From: Catonia carolina
Taxonomy: Eukaryota; Arthropoda; Insecta; Hemiptera; Achilidae
Reading direction: 5' to 3'
Assembly: GCA_035578175.1 (NCBI GenBank)
Contig: JAQMRL010000001.1
Location: forward strand, 370,567,720-370,631,719
Length of the DNA: 64,000 bases
The position numbers and the translations under genes were made by a program. A model generated the notes under the pieces. The model saw only the letters and a list, made by a program, of their open reading frames with translations, was not told the origin of the DNA and made no database searches. Below, piece by piece: positions 1 to 10,259 of this stretch. How positions within the stretch are numbered: the first letter of the stretch is position 1; every line of letters begins with the position of its first letter.

Positions 1-1249
1 TCTTATTTAAAGGTTAAATAATCAAATCTGGTCCTTCTATATTAAAGGGCGTAAACGTTGTATTCATTGGAAAATAAAGTCATCCAATGGTTTACAAAAT
101 TATTGAGCGTGGTTGTTGTTTGTTATATCGTATGCGTTTGCGTTTTATTTTTCACTATTATTTACCATGTATTTTCAACTACACGTAATCCTTTATTATA
201 ATAACAGTGATCGTCGGCTCGGCCTATTCGTGTAACTCCTGTGCATTAATTTTGACAACAATGTGAAAGGAATGTCGCAAATCGGTGTAACATTATTTAG
301 AAACATGTTAAACTTTAACAATTGACAGGAAGTGTATCCAATTAATATTTAACAAAAAGATTTATTGTTCGGTACCGTGTTAACAATCGATCGCGAACCG
401 ATCACGTGTTTTATTTAAGGCTTTTCTACGGTCTGTCCGTCCTTCCCTATTGAAAATAAAAATACCGTTTTATTGTCCTCATGTGTATACCGTTTTGGTA
501 TGCAACTTTGAGAAAAAAAAAACACCAAACAAATGGCTACTATTTCTCCTTGAATTGTAAATTTATGTAAAATAGTTATTTTACACTGTACTCATAGGTG
601 ACTTCTGACTCTCTGTGTCTGGGGTCAACAGAGATCAAATCTTGAAGGGAAGATATGCGGAGTCAACCTGTAAATGCACATAAAAATAAGTAATAGTGTT
701 TTAACATAAAACACGTTTATTCATAGTTATAACGTTTGCCAACTATCCCTTGTATGTACTGTACATTAATTTATTTAAGAAACTAGTTTTTAAGACGTTA
801 CCGTGCATAACTATTTATTCGCTCAGGAATTTATATTTTAATTCGAATAAAATACTCCCTAATTGTTTATTAAATATTGTCTAGTCTGTGTTAAACACCG
901 TAGTTTTAAAAACATTTTGTTTAGTAAAATCAAGTACCTTTATGTCAGCAATAAATTTATTATCTACATAATTTCATTTTACGTATATTAGTCTTCGCTA
1001 AATTATCTGCAAATTGAATATTAATCATAAGTTTCTTAATAGTAAAATAATAAATCAACTTTTTATTTTTAAGACTTTTAACCATTAGGTCTATAAAATA
1101 CTCTTCCATGTTATATTTTGTAAAAGTCTTTTCACATGTTTTACACAATGCTGTATTTAAGATGGTAATTACACATTTTCGGTGCCTTTGGTCTACTAAA
1201 ATGAAAAATTGTGCTGCTAATCACTCTTGCTTTCTCCCTTATCTTTAAG
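1..1249. other. Unique AT-rich DNA, nothing recognised
   Basis: I see no coding region, repeat family or RNA gene in this stretch. The composition is typical of the window: AT-rich with short homopolymer runs. The only open frame of note is about 60 codons on the minus strand near 960-1148, with lysine- and isoleucine-rich low-complexity content that looks like chance. Confidence 0.6.
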
Positions 1250-1418
1250 CAGTACTGGTAGTGTTGTGGTTAATTGTAATTAGATTTTATTCGGGGGTCC
1301 TGGGTTCAACTAAAGTAAAGTCTGGAATTTTTTATCACTCATTTTTATCTATCACCCTTTACTTTCTGAATTAATTTTAACGGGTATGACTGTCGGACGT
1401 AAAACAATAAATCTAAAT
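1250..1418 (+). repeat. Candidate tRNA-derived SINE (SINE-D-like), decayed
   Basis: A GGTTCAA B-box-like core at about 1310 sits about 50 bp after an A-box-like GGTAGTGTTGTGGTTAA. The downstream tail ends in GTCGGACGTAAAAC, close to the GTCGGACGTTAAAC end of the clearer SINE-C copy at 23.7 kb. The body is diverged and no target-site duplication was found. A chance tRNA-like stretch is possible. Confidence 0.4.
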
Positions 1419-2520
1419 AGTATATTTGGGATTAATGTTCTGAAACCGATTTTGATGCTATATCAACGACAGTCATAAACCAAGGAAATTTTTTAATCAG
1501 TAGAATTAGAAACTAACTGCGTGTACAGTCATGGTAAAATAATACTATAACAGATAAACATAGTGAAAAATTACCTATAGTCATACGCCAACTAAAGAGT
1601 GGGGAAGAGTTCCCGCTCTTAATTGCCTCTTTGTGAAGGTGGGAGCAGCGTCAACGATGAGTAACAGCTGGATCAATAGTAGGGGAATATTATCGATGCG
1701 CAGTAGTGGGAGAGGCGAAAATAGTACACGCAGAGTAAGCCACATCTTTAAGTGTTTTTTTTTTGTAAAATAATATATGACAGGCTACTATATTATAGTT
1801 AGCAATTTCAAATGTATAGTATCAGTACCAGCTAATAGTTCGTAGAAATTAACAAACATTGATGGTTCTTTAACGTAATATAAGATTTTGATTTTTTTTG
1901 TATTATATTTAAGTTATATTTTGTTGTAGAACCTTAGTATTCCTTTTTTGTAACTTAAGTTTCACTACACTGTAATAAGACACTATGAATTCGGACTAAA
2001 AATACATATATATATAAATTCAGGTTAGAAATGTAGCGTATGTTATAAACATGTATTTATTTAGAAGGTTTTCTTTGTTTAGAAATAAAATACATGTTTA
2101 TAAACGTGATAACCTAGAACCCTGCTTAATAATCGTGATCAAATTTTTGTTTTTTCAGATCGTTCATCTTTACCTTTTATAAATTATATGTTACATGGTA
2201 CAACTAATATTCCTCACATCACTTACCAAATGTCTAAAAATATATACATATATTTTTATTTTAATATTGTGAAACAACCAATATTGTTTATATGATTTCA
2301 TAAAATATTACTACAGAAATTTCAGTATCAGTACTTAGCCTAGTTTATTTTAAGTTTTAACTTTTTATTAAAGAATCTTTGCGTTCTTTACTTCACGTTT
2401 GAAATATCATTAATTTAAAACGTAGAATTTGGTTCAATGTTTTTTAAATGAAGTCTATGTTTGTCCTTAAGTACAGAGTTCTACTGAACAGATTTTTAAA
2501 GATTACATGGTTGTTAATTG
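1419..2520. other. Unique AT-rich DNA with one hairpin
   Basis: No gene is seen. The part at 1600-1745 is GC-richer than its surroundings but carries no convincing reading frame. An AT-rich inverted repeat (2042-2062 against 2083-2105) forms a stem of about 21 bp with one bulge and a loop of about 20 nt. Confidence 0.5.
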
Positions 2521-3335
2521 CCCATAACAGGAAGGTGGAGTGTTAAACTATTATTTGCAGTCGATCTGCTAGTTCCAGAGCTACCAAAAATAGGTCGGGT
2601 CTTTTCTGTTATTCCCCTCTCAGCATAATTTTTCACATTTTGTGGATATTTCGTATGTAGGTATTCTTACAGTATTTTTAACGGGAAAAATATTTAAAAA
2701 AATCATATATCAATATTTTTCAAGTTAACGTTAATTTTTTTCCTTTTTCAAGATAACCTTAAACTATTTATTGACAATATTATGAAATTATTTAATAACA
2801 TTTAGCCTAATTTAATTATATTAAATTAATTTAATGGTTAATTTATTTAATGATGTCATGTATTTACCCTATCTGTATTTAACCTTAACTTGAAGAATAT
2901 TAGTGTAAGATTTTTCAAATATTTTTCCCGTTTTATCGTTAAAAGTACTATAAGGTTGCATACGAAATATTCACAAAATGTGAAAAAATATACTGGGGGG
3001 GGGATGACAGAAAAGACCTATGGTCAGCCAATTATATGACTGAGGCATTTAAGAACAGAAGAGGTAGAGGTGAAAAAGACACTATAATAGTCAGAGTTAT
3101 CTCCTCTGAGAGTTATGAATTTCATTATACAGCCAGATCCTGTGGTGAATAAAGTATAGGTGTCATTTTGCAGGGTGGAAAGTAGATGCTTTTCATAGTC
3201 CTGGCATTCTGATAAAGATACTGTTCCACTCCTTGAGGAAGGCATTGATAAACCACATCACTCCTCGTTTTACTAAGTAAAGCCTCTCTAGAGGTTCAAA
3301 CCAGCCTTTCGGCTGATGCCCTAAACAACAGCTTG
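2521..3335 (+). repeat. RepA copy 1, split by a MITE
   Basis: The 5' part (2521-2592) has the RepA head (GGTGGAGTGTTAAA..., CGATCTGCTAGTTCCAG). The family resumes at about 3020 with GGTCAGCCAATTATATGACTG and ends at GGCTGATGCCCTAAACAACA. An inverted-repeat element occupies 2593-3019. RepA is an ~390-bp interspersed family with 11 copies here, ending in (AAC)n. No function is assigned. Its retroposon nature is inferred from the 52.4-kb copy, which is 5'-truncated and flanked by a duplication. Confidence 0.8.
2593..3019. mobile_element. MITE with long terminal inverted repeats inserted in RepA
   Basis: The left end (GGTCTTTTCTGTTATTCCCC, then TTTTTCACATTTTGTGGATA, then TTCGTATG) is matched by the reverse complement of the right end (GGTCTTTTCTGTCATCCCCC, TTTTTCACATTTTGTGAATA, TTCGTATG). 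The arms are about 100 bp and the interior is AT-rich with no reading frame. A G-run sits at 2995-3003 in the right arm. It is a non-autonomous DNA transposon of unassigned superfamily; the exact ends are uncertain by a few bases because target and terminus share TTCTGT. Confidence 0.75.
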
Positions 3336-3839
3336 TCAAGATACTTTCGGGATTGTGCAAAAAAATCCGAAAATAATTGGTAGAGACCATAATGAAATTT
3401 TTCGAAGCTGTTAACAAAATAATTGAATTAATGTTTCATTGGCGCTATTATTCTAGTGGCGACATTGCGACGGTATAAAACAACGCGAAATAAGATAATG
3501 TACGTGTTAATTCTAAGATATAATATAATTGTATGATTGTAAGATTGGTTATGAAGAATAAATTAGTATTATTATGCGAATTCACACTTGTCAGCTATTT
3601 TGTATGTACTGAACTTGAAATACTTTTTAAAACATTTCGGTGAAATTTGCTTTTATTGTATAAACTTTTGCATTGTTCAGTTGGTACCTGTACACTTTTT
3701 GAATTTATGAGTACAATACCTGTTACATTACTTAGGTCCAATGAACTTTTACAAGAAAGAACAAATTTCTCCTTTAGTAAGCGTTGGACTGAGAATTTTA
3801 AAGTTAATATCTTACCACTCGTTATTTGCTTTACTTTTT
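3336..3839. other. Unique AT-rich DNA
   Basis: No supported gene. An open frame of 140 codons begins at 3647 (+) and runs to 4069. It is rich in Leu, Phe, Ile and Lys, overlaps a RepB-like fragment on the other strand, and shows no family I recognise. Confidence 0.5.
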
Positions 3840-4045
3840 ATTATATGCAGTATTTAAGCCAATTGCTGCTTAACAAAAAAACATTAACTGCGGCTGAACT
3901 TGTCATCGGTTTGGAAATATTGTATAAAAGATTTGTAATATTTATAACTTTCTGCAACTTTTGTGATGTGCACTTTTGGACTAATATACATAATAAAGCA
4001 GTAGTTTTGAGAAAACCGATTTTAACGCGGGATTTTTGTAACAAA
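3840..4045 (-). repeat. Diverged RepB-like fragment
   Basis: The minus strand reads GCGTTAAAATCGGTTTTC, then AAAAGTGCACATCACAAAAG, a GTTGCAGAAAG segment and GTTAAGCAGCAATTGG. These parallel, in the same order, the RepB interior of the 13.9-kb copy (AAAAGTGCATGTAATCAAAG ... GTTAAGCGGCAATTAC). Divergence is high, so it may be an old copy or a related family. Confidence 0.35.
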
Positions 4046-5011
4046 AAAATTAAAATCGTACATGTGTAATTTTTGGCTTGAAATTTTTATTAAATCTGTG
4101 AGTTTGGAAAACTGATTTAAAAAAAATTGATTTTCTTGCTTTAGAAGCAGAATTATTCAAAATCCTTTTTTCCTGTAACCCATATGGCACATCCACACCA
4201 ATTTTCTAAGCTTCTAAATCTTCTGTTTCAGAAGATTTCGAGATGAATGTTTGAGTCATTGAGTGGATTTCCCTTTTTTATGTACAAATTTTTATTTAAA
4301 GAAAATATAACACATCTGTATTGTTAAATTAATATCTCAGCACGTCTTGACAAGATTGCTGCCGATTTTTTAGAATTGTTTTTTTTAATTTCACGCAAAA
4401 CGGGAAATCTTTTCACGATTATAATGGAAAGTTGAAAGTATTAAATACTGTAGTCTCCTTAATAAAACGGAAACTAGTCTCAATGAAATTGTTTCATTCG
4501 TTGTGTTATAAATACAATAATATATTTTTCTTCGTTCGTCTGTCATTTTTATCTATGTCTATATACAAACTACTGTCAAGTCGTGACATTCTCTTAATTA
4601 CATAGCATTATATGCTGTGTGAATTATTTTGTCATATTTTTCACTTTATAATAATGTTACTAAAGTGATGGTGTTTGTTATAAAAATTTGACGTTTCAAA
4701 TTTTACGAAAATAAATAGGATTGTTATACGGTCCTAAATTACATGGTGGTTTAATTAGATTGCAAAGAGCTGTCCTTTCCTCTGTGATATCTGCTTTCTT
4801 CGCGGAATTTTCAGCCTCTTTCTTTATACCAATTTTTCGAACTGATCAAATAACCTGTAGTAGTGTTTGGTCACGCTGCGTGGAGGCTTACTGCTAGTTT
4901 GAAAAGAGGGGCGTTAAAATTTGGTTTGCCAAAGCATCAAATGGTGGTTAAAAATAGTATTACGATTTCGTGCCAATTAGAATAGTATATAGGCCTATTA
5001 TATTTTTTAAT
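4046..5011. other. Unique AT-rich DNA
   Basis: I see no gene, tandem array or recognisable element in this stretch. Confidence 0.5.
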
Positions 5012-5163
5012 TTTCGACTGTTCTGCAATTATTGCTAATTCAGACGGTGAAGGATGTAATGAATTTTGTGACTTATGAAAATATGCCGTGGCTGAATGGG
5101 ATTCGAACCCAAGACCGCATGATGAGAGACGAGCACGTTACCAACTGCGCCAATGCGGCCGGC
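5012..5163 (-). repeat. SINE-C copy 1 (tRNA-derived)
   Basis: On the minus strand the head reads GCCGGCCGCATTGGCGCAGT and then the B box GGGTTCGAATCCC. The body carries an imperfect version of the SINE-C tail (CTAATT-type tract, TGCAGAACAGTCG). The head resembles an internal RNA polymerase III promoter of a tRNA, but the 3' half of the cloverleaf does not pair, so it is not a functional tRNA. It is one of four clear copies. Confidence 0.8.
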
Positions 5164-5337
5164 TAGAAAATATAAAGGTTTTACCAAGTAAAGCTGGGGA
5201 AGTAAAACTATTTGTCAATTTTTAGAACCGTAAGCTATCTCCTTTTACCCCTTAGATGCAAGTGAACGAAATTCGAATGTTTTAGGTTTTTGTTCATCTC
5301 CTAATAAACATATTTCGGAGTTTCTGCTCTAAAGGCT

Positions 5338-5989
5338 TATTTCCACGACGCTAGTACTAGCCTCGTGGGAACGAACAACTAGCAACTAGTTTAGTTAAAG
5401 CGCTAATGGGGGAGAAAATGTCACGCGAATGACTTGTGCTGGGATAGTTCAGTGTGAACATTGCTTACTAGAGCTAGTAGAGGAAGAAAAGGTACGTTAT
5501 TGATTACCGCTATACTCTTATCCCATGAAACCGTGCAGCACGTCAAAACATAAATGTATTAAAATTGTGATTGATCTTAGCGCGAGCCATTCGAGTTACA
5601 AAAAAATGTTCTTTGCTTAACAGATGAAACTTGTTATATACTAATTGAAACATATACCAAATATAAAATACGATAGTACCAGTAGAAAGAATTCGTACAA
5701 TAGGCCTATTATAAAACACCCGGTCTGTCGCCGGTTGTATTGACTGAAGGCGCTGGTAGAGTGTAACATGATTACGCATCCTTTTTATTGACTTTCAACC
5801 CGTAGTCTGTTTATATCTGCTACACGGTTCTGTGGGATATCTATAGTAAACTAGCTCGGTGTGAACGTTTGAAAACGTTGCTAGTTAATAGTAAGCTGCT
5901 AGTACTGGCATCGTGGGAACCGTCACCGACGCGATAGTGAATCCTCTTAGTTGTACTAGCAGCTAGTGAACTAACGTTGTTGAAATAAT
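5338..5989. mobile_element. RepI copy 1, CTAG-rich foldback element
   Basis: The left end TTTCCACGACGCTAGTACTA is matched by the reverse complement of the right end (TTTCAACAACGTTAGTTCAC, TAGC). The interior has many CTAGTA/GCTAGT palindromes and the shared phrases CTCGGTGTGAACGTT and GGGAGAAAA. It is homologous to 47820-48470. A separate inverted-repeat element interrupts it at 5518-5840. No reading frame is credible. It is a non-autonomous foldback/MITE of unknown superfamily. Confidence 0.65.
5518..5840. mobile_element. Small inverted-repeat element nested in RepI
   Basis: TATCCCATGAAACCGTGCAG at the left is mirrored by the reverse complement of the right end (TATCCCACAGAACCGTGTAG). RepI sequence is found on both sides (GAAGAAAAGGTACG before, AAACTAGCTCGGTGTGAACG after), so the block was probably inserted later. 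About 320 bp, no coding capacity. Confidence 0.55.
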
Positions 5990-7044
5990 ATAGGCCCCAA
6001 GTGATCGACAAGTTAAAAAATAATGCTATAAGTGGTAAAAGTTAGTAAAGACTTCGGATTTTGTGCTTGAAAATTCACATATAATACCTGTAAAACTGTT
6101 AATGGGTCTCTATTTGATAAATGTTTTACTATCCTTTACTTTTTCTACCTTAAAACTTAGTAAAGAAGGTCTGGAGTGTACAGATTGTGTCAGCTGCGTG
6201 AATAATCCTTGTCTATAACACCAACGCTCTTTTTTTATTTCATTGCCATTTTATTGCAATGCTTTTGTAGGTGTCTAATTTGTTTAACCGATTTTGGTAA
6301 AGTGCTTAACTCTTTTGTGTCATTACGGTCAACAGTGAGTATCTTAAGTTAATGCCGTAAAGATTTTACCAGTTAAAGCTAGGGAAATATGGCTGCTTAT
6401 TAGAATCATAAGCTTCCTGAAGCTAACCTTATGTTCACCCCGCAAATGGCACTTTCACTTTTTTCATCGGTTCGGGCTGTGTAATGAAATTCATTATTTT
6501 TAATGGAGATAACTCTTGATTTGTGTCGCGTGAATCATTACCATTTCTGTTCTTAGTACTTTAAGAATACTTTTATTTTTTGAAGCCCTGCAACTAGCAG
6601 GCCAAGAGCAATTAAAAGTTATATCTGGCTGTAACGGGTGTTTGATTTCCTTAAAGAAATTAAATGACTTTTTTATGATGTTTTTATGTACAACATCCAA
6701 GAAATATTTTATGATATTGATTAAGTATGTCTATTTTTAATGATTATTATTAATTTTTGTGTTTTTGTGTTACAGGTACGTTCCACGTTGCCAGAAATGT
6801 TAAGAAAATAATTTTTGAAACAAACGTGGTATGTAACATAAAAAAATTAATCTTGGTACGGTTGTATTAACAACTAGCAACTGCGCAGGGGTATATTAAA
6901 GCTCTTCTTTAAAAGGCCATTTTTTCTACAAGAAAGCGGCCTGCTCAGGAGTTTCGGCGGATATGGTGCCTGCCATGTATTGTGGAGCATGACAAATGTA
7001 GTAAATGAGGCGATTTTGGGAAGATTGAGGGGGAGGGAGGGTTT
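5990..7044. other. Mostly unique DNA with a candidate splice module
   Basis: No gene is seen. At about 6776-6828 there is a juxtaposed splice-site motif (separate entry). The 6890-7040 part is GC-richer, with short G-runs, and leads into an inverted RepB fragment. Confidence 0.5.
6776..6828 (+). other. Candidate recursive-splice ratchet point with RS-exon
   Basis: A T-rich tract ending TTTTTGTGTTACAG is followed directly by GTACGT, so a 3' splice site abuts a 5' splice site. A second donor-like GTATGT begins at 6829, giving a possible 53-nt RS-exon. In insects such zero-length exons split very long introns into steps. The motif match is visible; the function is inference, and chance is a real alternative because the window is T-rich. 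Confidence 0.3.
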
Positions 7045-7185
7045 ACTCGGGTAAACTATTACTTCCGGGTGACCGATTTTGATGGGAGTGTTCGTGTCGG
7101 GTCCTCTAGTGGTGTCTAACTTAGAATTTTGGGTTTCAACTTCGTGCGATGTTCTCTTATTGAGATGTTTTGTTTACACACACCG
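7045..7185 (-). repeat. Inverted RepB fragment next to the RepB tandem
   Basis: On the plus strand GACCGATTTTGATG...TTCGTGTCGGGTCC is the reverse complement of the RepB phrase GGACCCGACACGAA...CATCAAAATCGGTC, and the AACATCGCACGAAGTTGAAA and TGTAAACAAAACATCTCAAT blocks follow in the right order. Only about 140 bp of RepB remains. It lies head-to-head with the tandem pair that starts at 7322. Confidence 0.7.
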
Positions 7186-7321
7186 TTTCTTATTGCAGGA
7201 AAAATAAAATTGCAACTGTTGTAGCTACTGAATCAAACTAAATCAAAATTTGTTATATGGTGAGTAAAATTACTGTTTGAAGATTAGGGAAAAAGTAAAA
7301 GTGTGGCTTGTCTCTCATTTA

Positions 7322-8310
7322 TTTTTACTTTCTCTTGCCTATATGAATATATAGGAAGGAAAGTATTGTTTTCATGTCGATTTTTCGAAATCGAGTTTTC
7401 ACCGGATCTATACGTTTTCAGACCCCCTGAACCCAAAACACATGTTTTTAGCGATTGGTCTGTGTGTGAACAGAATATCTCAAGAACGGAACATCGTACG
7501 AACTTGAAACTTGAAACTTAAGTTACATACCACTACCGGACGCGACACGAACATTTTCATCAAAATCGGTCAACCGGAAGTAGTAGTTTATTCGTATAAT
7601 TTTTCAGTTTTTTGCGATTTTCTCAAAAACTGGTCCTACGATTTTTTTTAAAATCGCCTATTTTACTCAATTTTTTATTCTCTACAAGATAGGGTAGGCG
7701 CCATGTTTGCTGAAATTCTCGGTGAGGCTGTTTTCACGTAAAAACGTTGTTTTTTTAAGATTACGGCTTTAATATAAATTTTAGCGCAAAAACTTATATA
7801 ATAAAAGTTGTAGAGAATTTAAAAACCTACAACTTCTGTTTCAAACATTTTTTTGTATAACGCTTAGTTTAGCGGTAATTTGCGATTTTCTGTTTTTTTT
7901 CTCACGAAAACGTGAGAAAAATCGATTTTTTTAACATTTCGGTCTTAGTATGCATTTTACGACAAAAGTGTATATAATTAAATTTATAGAAAATTAAAAG
8001 ATCTACAACTTTTGTTTAGAGCATTTTTCTCTACAGAGCCTAGTTTAGCGTGAAAGCGTGATTTTCCGTATTTTTAAGCCAAACTGAGTTCGATTGTCAT
8101 TCACTCATGATTAAAATAAGGTTATGTTTTTGAGGTTAGTTTTTGTTCATTTCTAATGTTTTAATACTAATGTTAGGTTTATTGTTAATTATTTGCATTG
8201 GCAAGAGAAAGTTGTGTGAGTGTTTCACACCAGATTTTTTTTATTAGACTTATATTGTCATTGATTTATTTTTTTATAAACTGTGTTCATTCGCAGTACA
8301 TAAAGATAAC
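7322..8310 (+). repeat. RepB copy 1 (first unit of a 989-bp tandem)
   Basis: It opens with TTTACTTTCTCTTGCC and the palindrome-like CCTATATGAATATATAGG, then phrases shared by all copies (CAAGAACGGAACATCGTACG, CAAAATCGGTCAACCGGAAG). GGCAAGAGAAAGT at 8200-8212 is the exact reverse complement of ACTTTCTCTTGCC at 7327-7339, a 13-bp inverted repeat enclosing about 886 bp. The homologous unit runs about 100 bp further. Inside are two ~140-bp paralogous blocks (about 7757-7893 and 7931-8069). A 72-codon open frame in the 5' end is shared with copy 2, but it is low complexity and I call no gene. Confidence 0.8.
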
Positions 8311-9313
8311 TTTTTACTTTCTCTTGCCTATATGAATATATAGGTAGAAAAGTATTGTTTTCATGTTGATTTTTCGCAATCGAGTTCTCACCGGATATAC
8401 ATGTTTTCAGACCCCCTGAACCCAAAAACATGTTTTTAGCGATTGGTCTGTGTGTGAACAGAATATCTCAAGAACGAAACATCGTACGAAGTTGAAACTT
8501 GAAACTAAGTTATATACCACTAGAGGACCCGACACGAACATTTTTATCAAAATCCGTCAACCGGAAGTAGTAGTTTATTCGTGTCATTTTTCACTTTTTT
8601 ACGATTTTCTCAAAAACGGCTCCTACGAGTTTTTTTAAAAATCGTCTCATTTACTACATTTTTTATGCTCTATAAGATAGGGTAGGCGCCATTTCTGCTG
8701 AAATTCTTGGGGGGCTGTGCTTTCGTAGAAAAAATGGGGTTTGTACGATTGCAGCCTTAATATGCATTTTACCGCAAAAGTATGTAAGATATAATAAAAG
8801 TTGTAGACAATTTAAAAATCTTCAACTTTTATTTCAAAAATTTCTTTGTATAACGCTTAGTAGCGGTAATTTGTGATTTTTTGTTTTTTTCCATGAATAT
8901 CTGTAAAAAAATGATTTTTTTAAAGATGTCAGCCTTTGTATGCATTTTACGACCAAAGTGTACATAATAAAATTATAGAACATTTAAAGATCTACAATTT
9001 TTGTTTTAGGATTTTTTTTCTCTACCAAGCCTAGTTTAGCGTGAAAGGGTGATTTTCCGTATTAAGCCGAACTAAGGTTGGTTTTCAATTTGCATCGTTC
9101 ATTCATGATTAAAATTAGATTGTGTTTGTAGAGGTTAGTTTTTGTGTTTATTTCTAATATTTTGTTACTAATGTTAGGTTATATTGTTGATTATTTGCAT
9201 TTACAAGAGAAAATTGTGTGAGTGTTTTACACCAGATTTTTTTTATTACATTTATATTGTCATTGATTTATTTATTTATAAACGGTGTTCATTCGCAGTA
9301 CATAAAGATAGTT
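8311..9313 (+). repeat. RepB copy 2 (second unit of the tandem)
   Basis: It restarts with TTTTTACTTTCTCTTGCC at 8311 and tracks copy 1 throughout, ending in the same CATTCGCAGTACATAAAGAT that precedes the junction at 8310. The start-to-start distance is 989 bp. Copy 2 has its own indels and substitutions, and its distal inverted repeat has decayed to ACAAGAGAAAAT, so the duplication is not recent. Confidence 0.8.
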
Positions 9314-10259
9314 TTTTTTACTGTATTAAATGTTTTTCTTTTAGCGGTTTTTATATCCCATTACTCATTAATTACTTTAATTAATTATTTTCTGGGTTTT
9401 TTAAATGCTGAGTGACCTACTAAAAATGAAAAAAGGAAGAAACGAAGAAATAAATATACACCTAACACTGATTTGAATACTTAAAAGTGACACTTGTCTT
9501 TTTTTCTTTATGTTTAGTTTCATTTTTCTTTTATATTTTTGCTTAGGCGTACTTGTTTCGTTTTGCTTCATCATCGAATTGAAATCTTTACAAAATTAAA
9601 AGTTTCGTATCATTAGCCATGTTTAAAAAGTTAAAATCTTTAACTTTCACTAATTTACAAGTGTTAATTATTTACATTCGTATTTGTATATAAATACATT
9701 TCCAAATTATAGTCGATTAATTTTGGCTCACGTTCAGTTTATTTAATTGTCTTATCATTCTTAATTATCAAGACAAATAAACTTAATTAAGGTGTTTTTG
9801 TTTGTTTAAATTTATCTTATTACAAATAATATTTTGTGTACGTTCCTAAAATTAGGAAGGTGCGTAGAAAAGCTTGTGAACTTTGTACTGAACGTTTTCA
9901 CTGTGATGTAATCATATTTTTTTACACGTGATAAATGCGAGTGTGGTAGTTTTTAAGATGAATTGGTATTTAATTATATTTTACTAAAACGGGTAGAACT
10001 TTAGAGTACACTGTTTACTTTCTCGTATTAATCTGTTAGTAAAGAGGGAGAAATTATTGCTACGGGGTAAAATCTTATGTACTCGGATTTTAACTAATTT
10101 TCGCTTTTCATGATTCAATGAAGCCAAAAATTAGTTTTAAAAAGGATATCCCCCTCTCTTCCTTTGCTTCTCTTTCTGTATTTTTGGGCTGACGCGCATG
10201 ATTCGTACTGTAGAAAAAACGACTGGAGCAATTATAAAAGTTTCGATTGTTGTCGCATG
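9314..10259. other. Unique AT-rich DNA
   Basis: I see no gene or repeat family between the RepB tandem and the pogo-like element. It contains only short T- and A-rich tracts. Confidence 0.5.

Noticed and set aside
3647..4069. 140-codon plus-strand open frame
   Set aside because: No recognisable domain; it overlaps a RepB-like fragment on the other strand and has the composition expected of T-rich DNA.
7303..8638. Matching 72- and 62-codon frames containing CEQNISRT
   Set aside because: Both are the same part of the two RepB tandem units; other RepB copies break the frame, so no coding role is supported.
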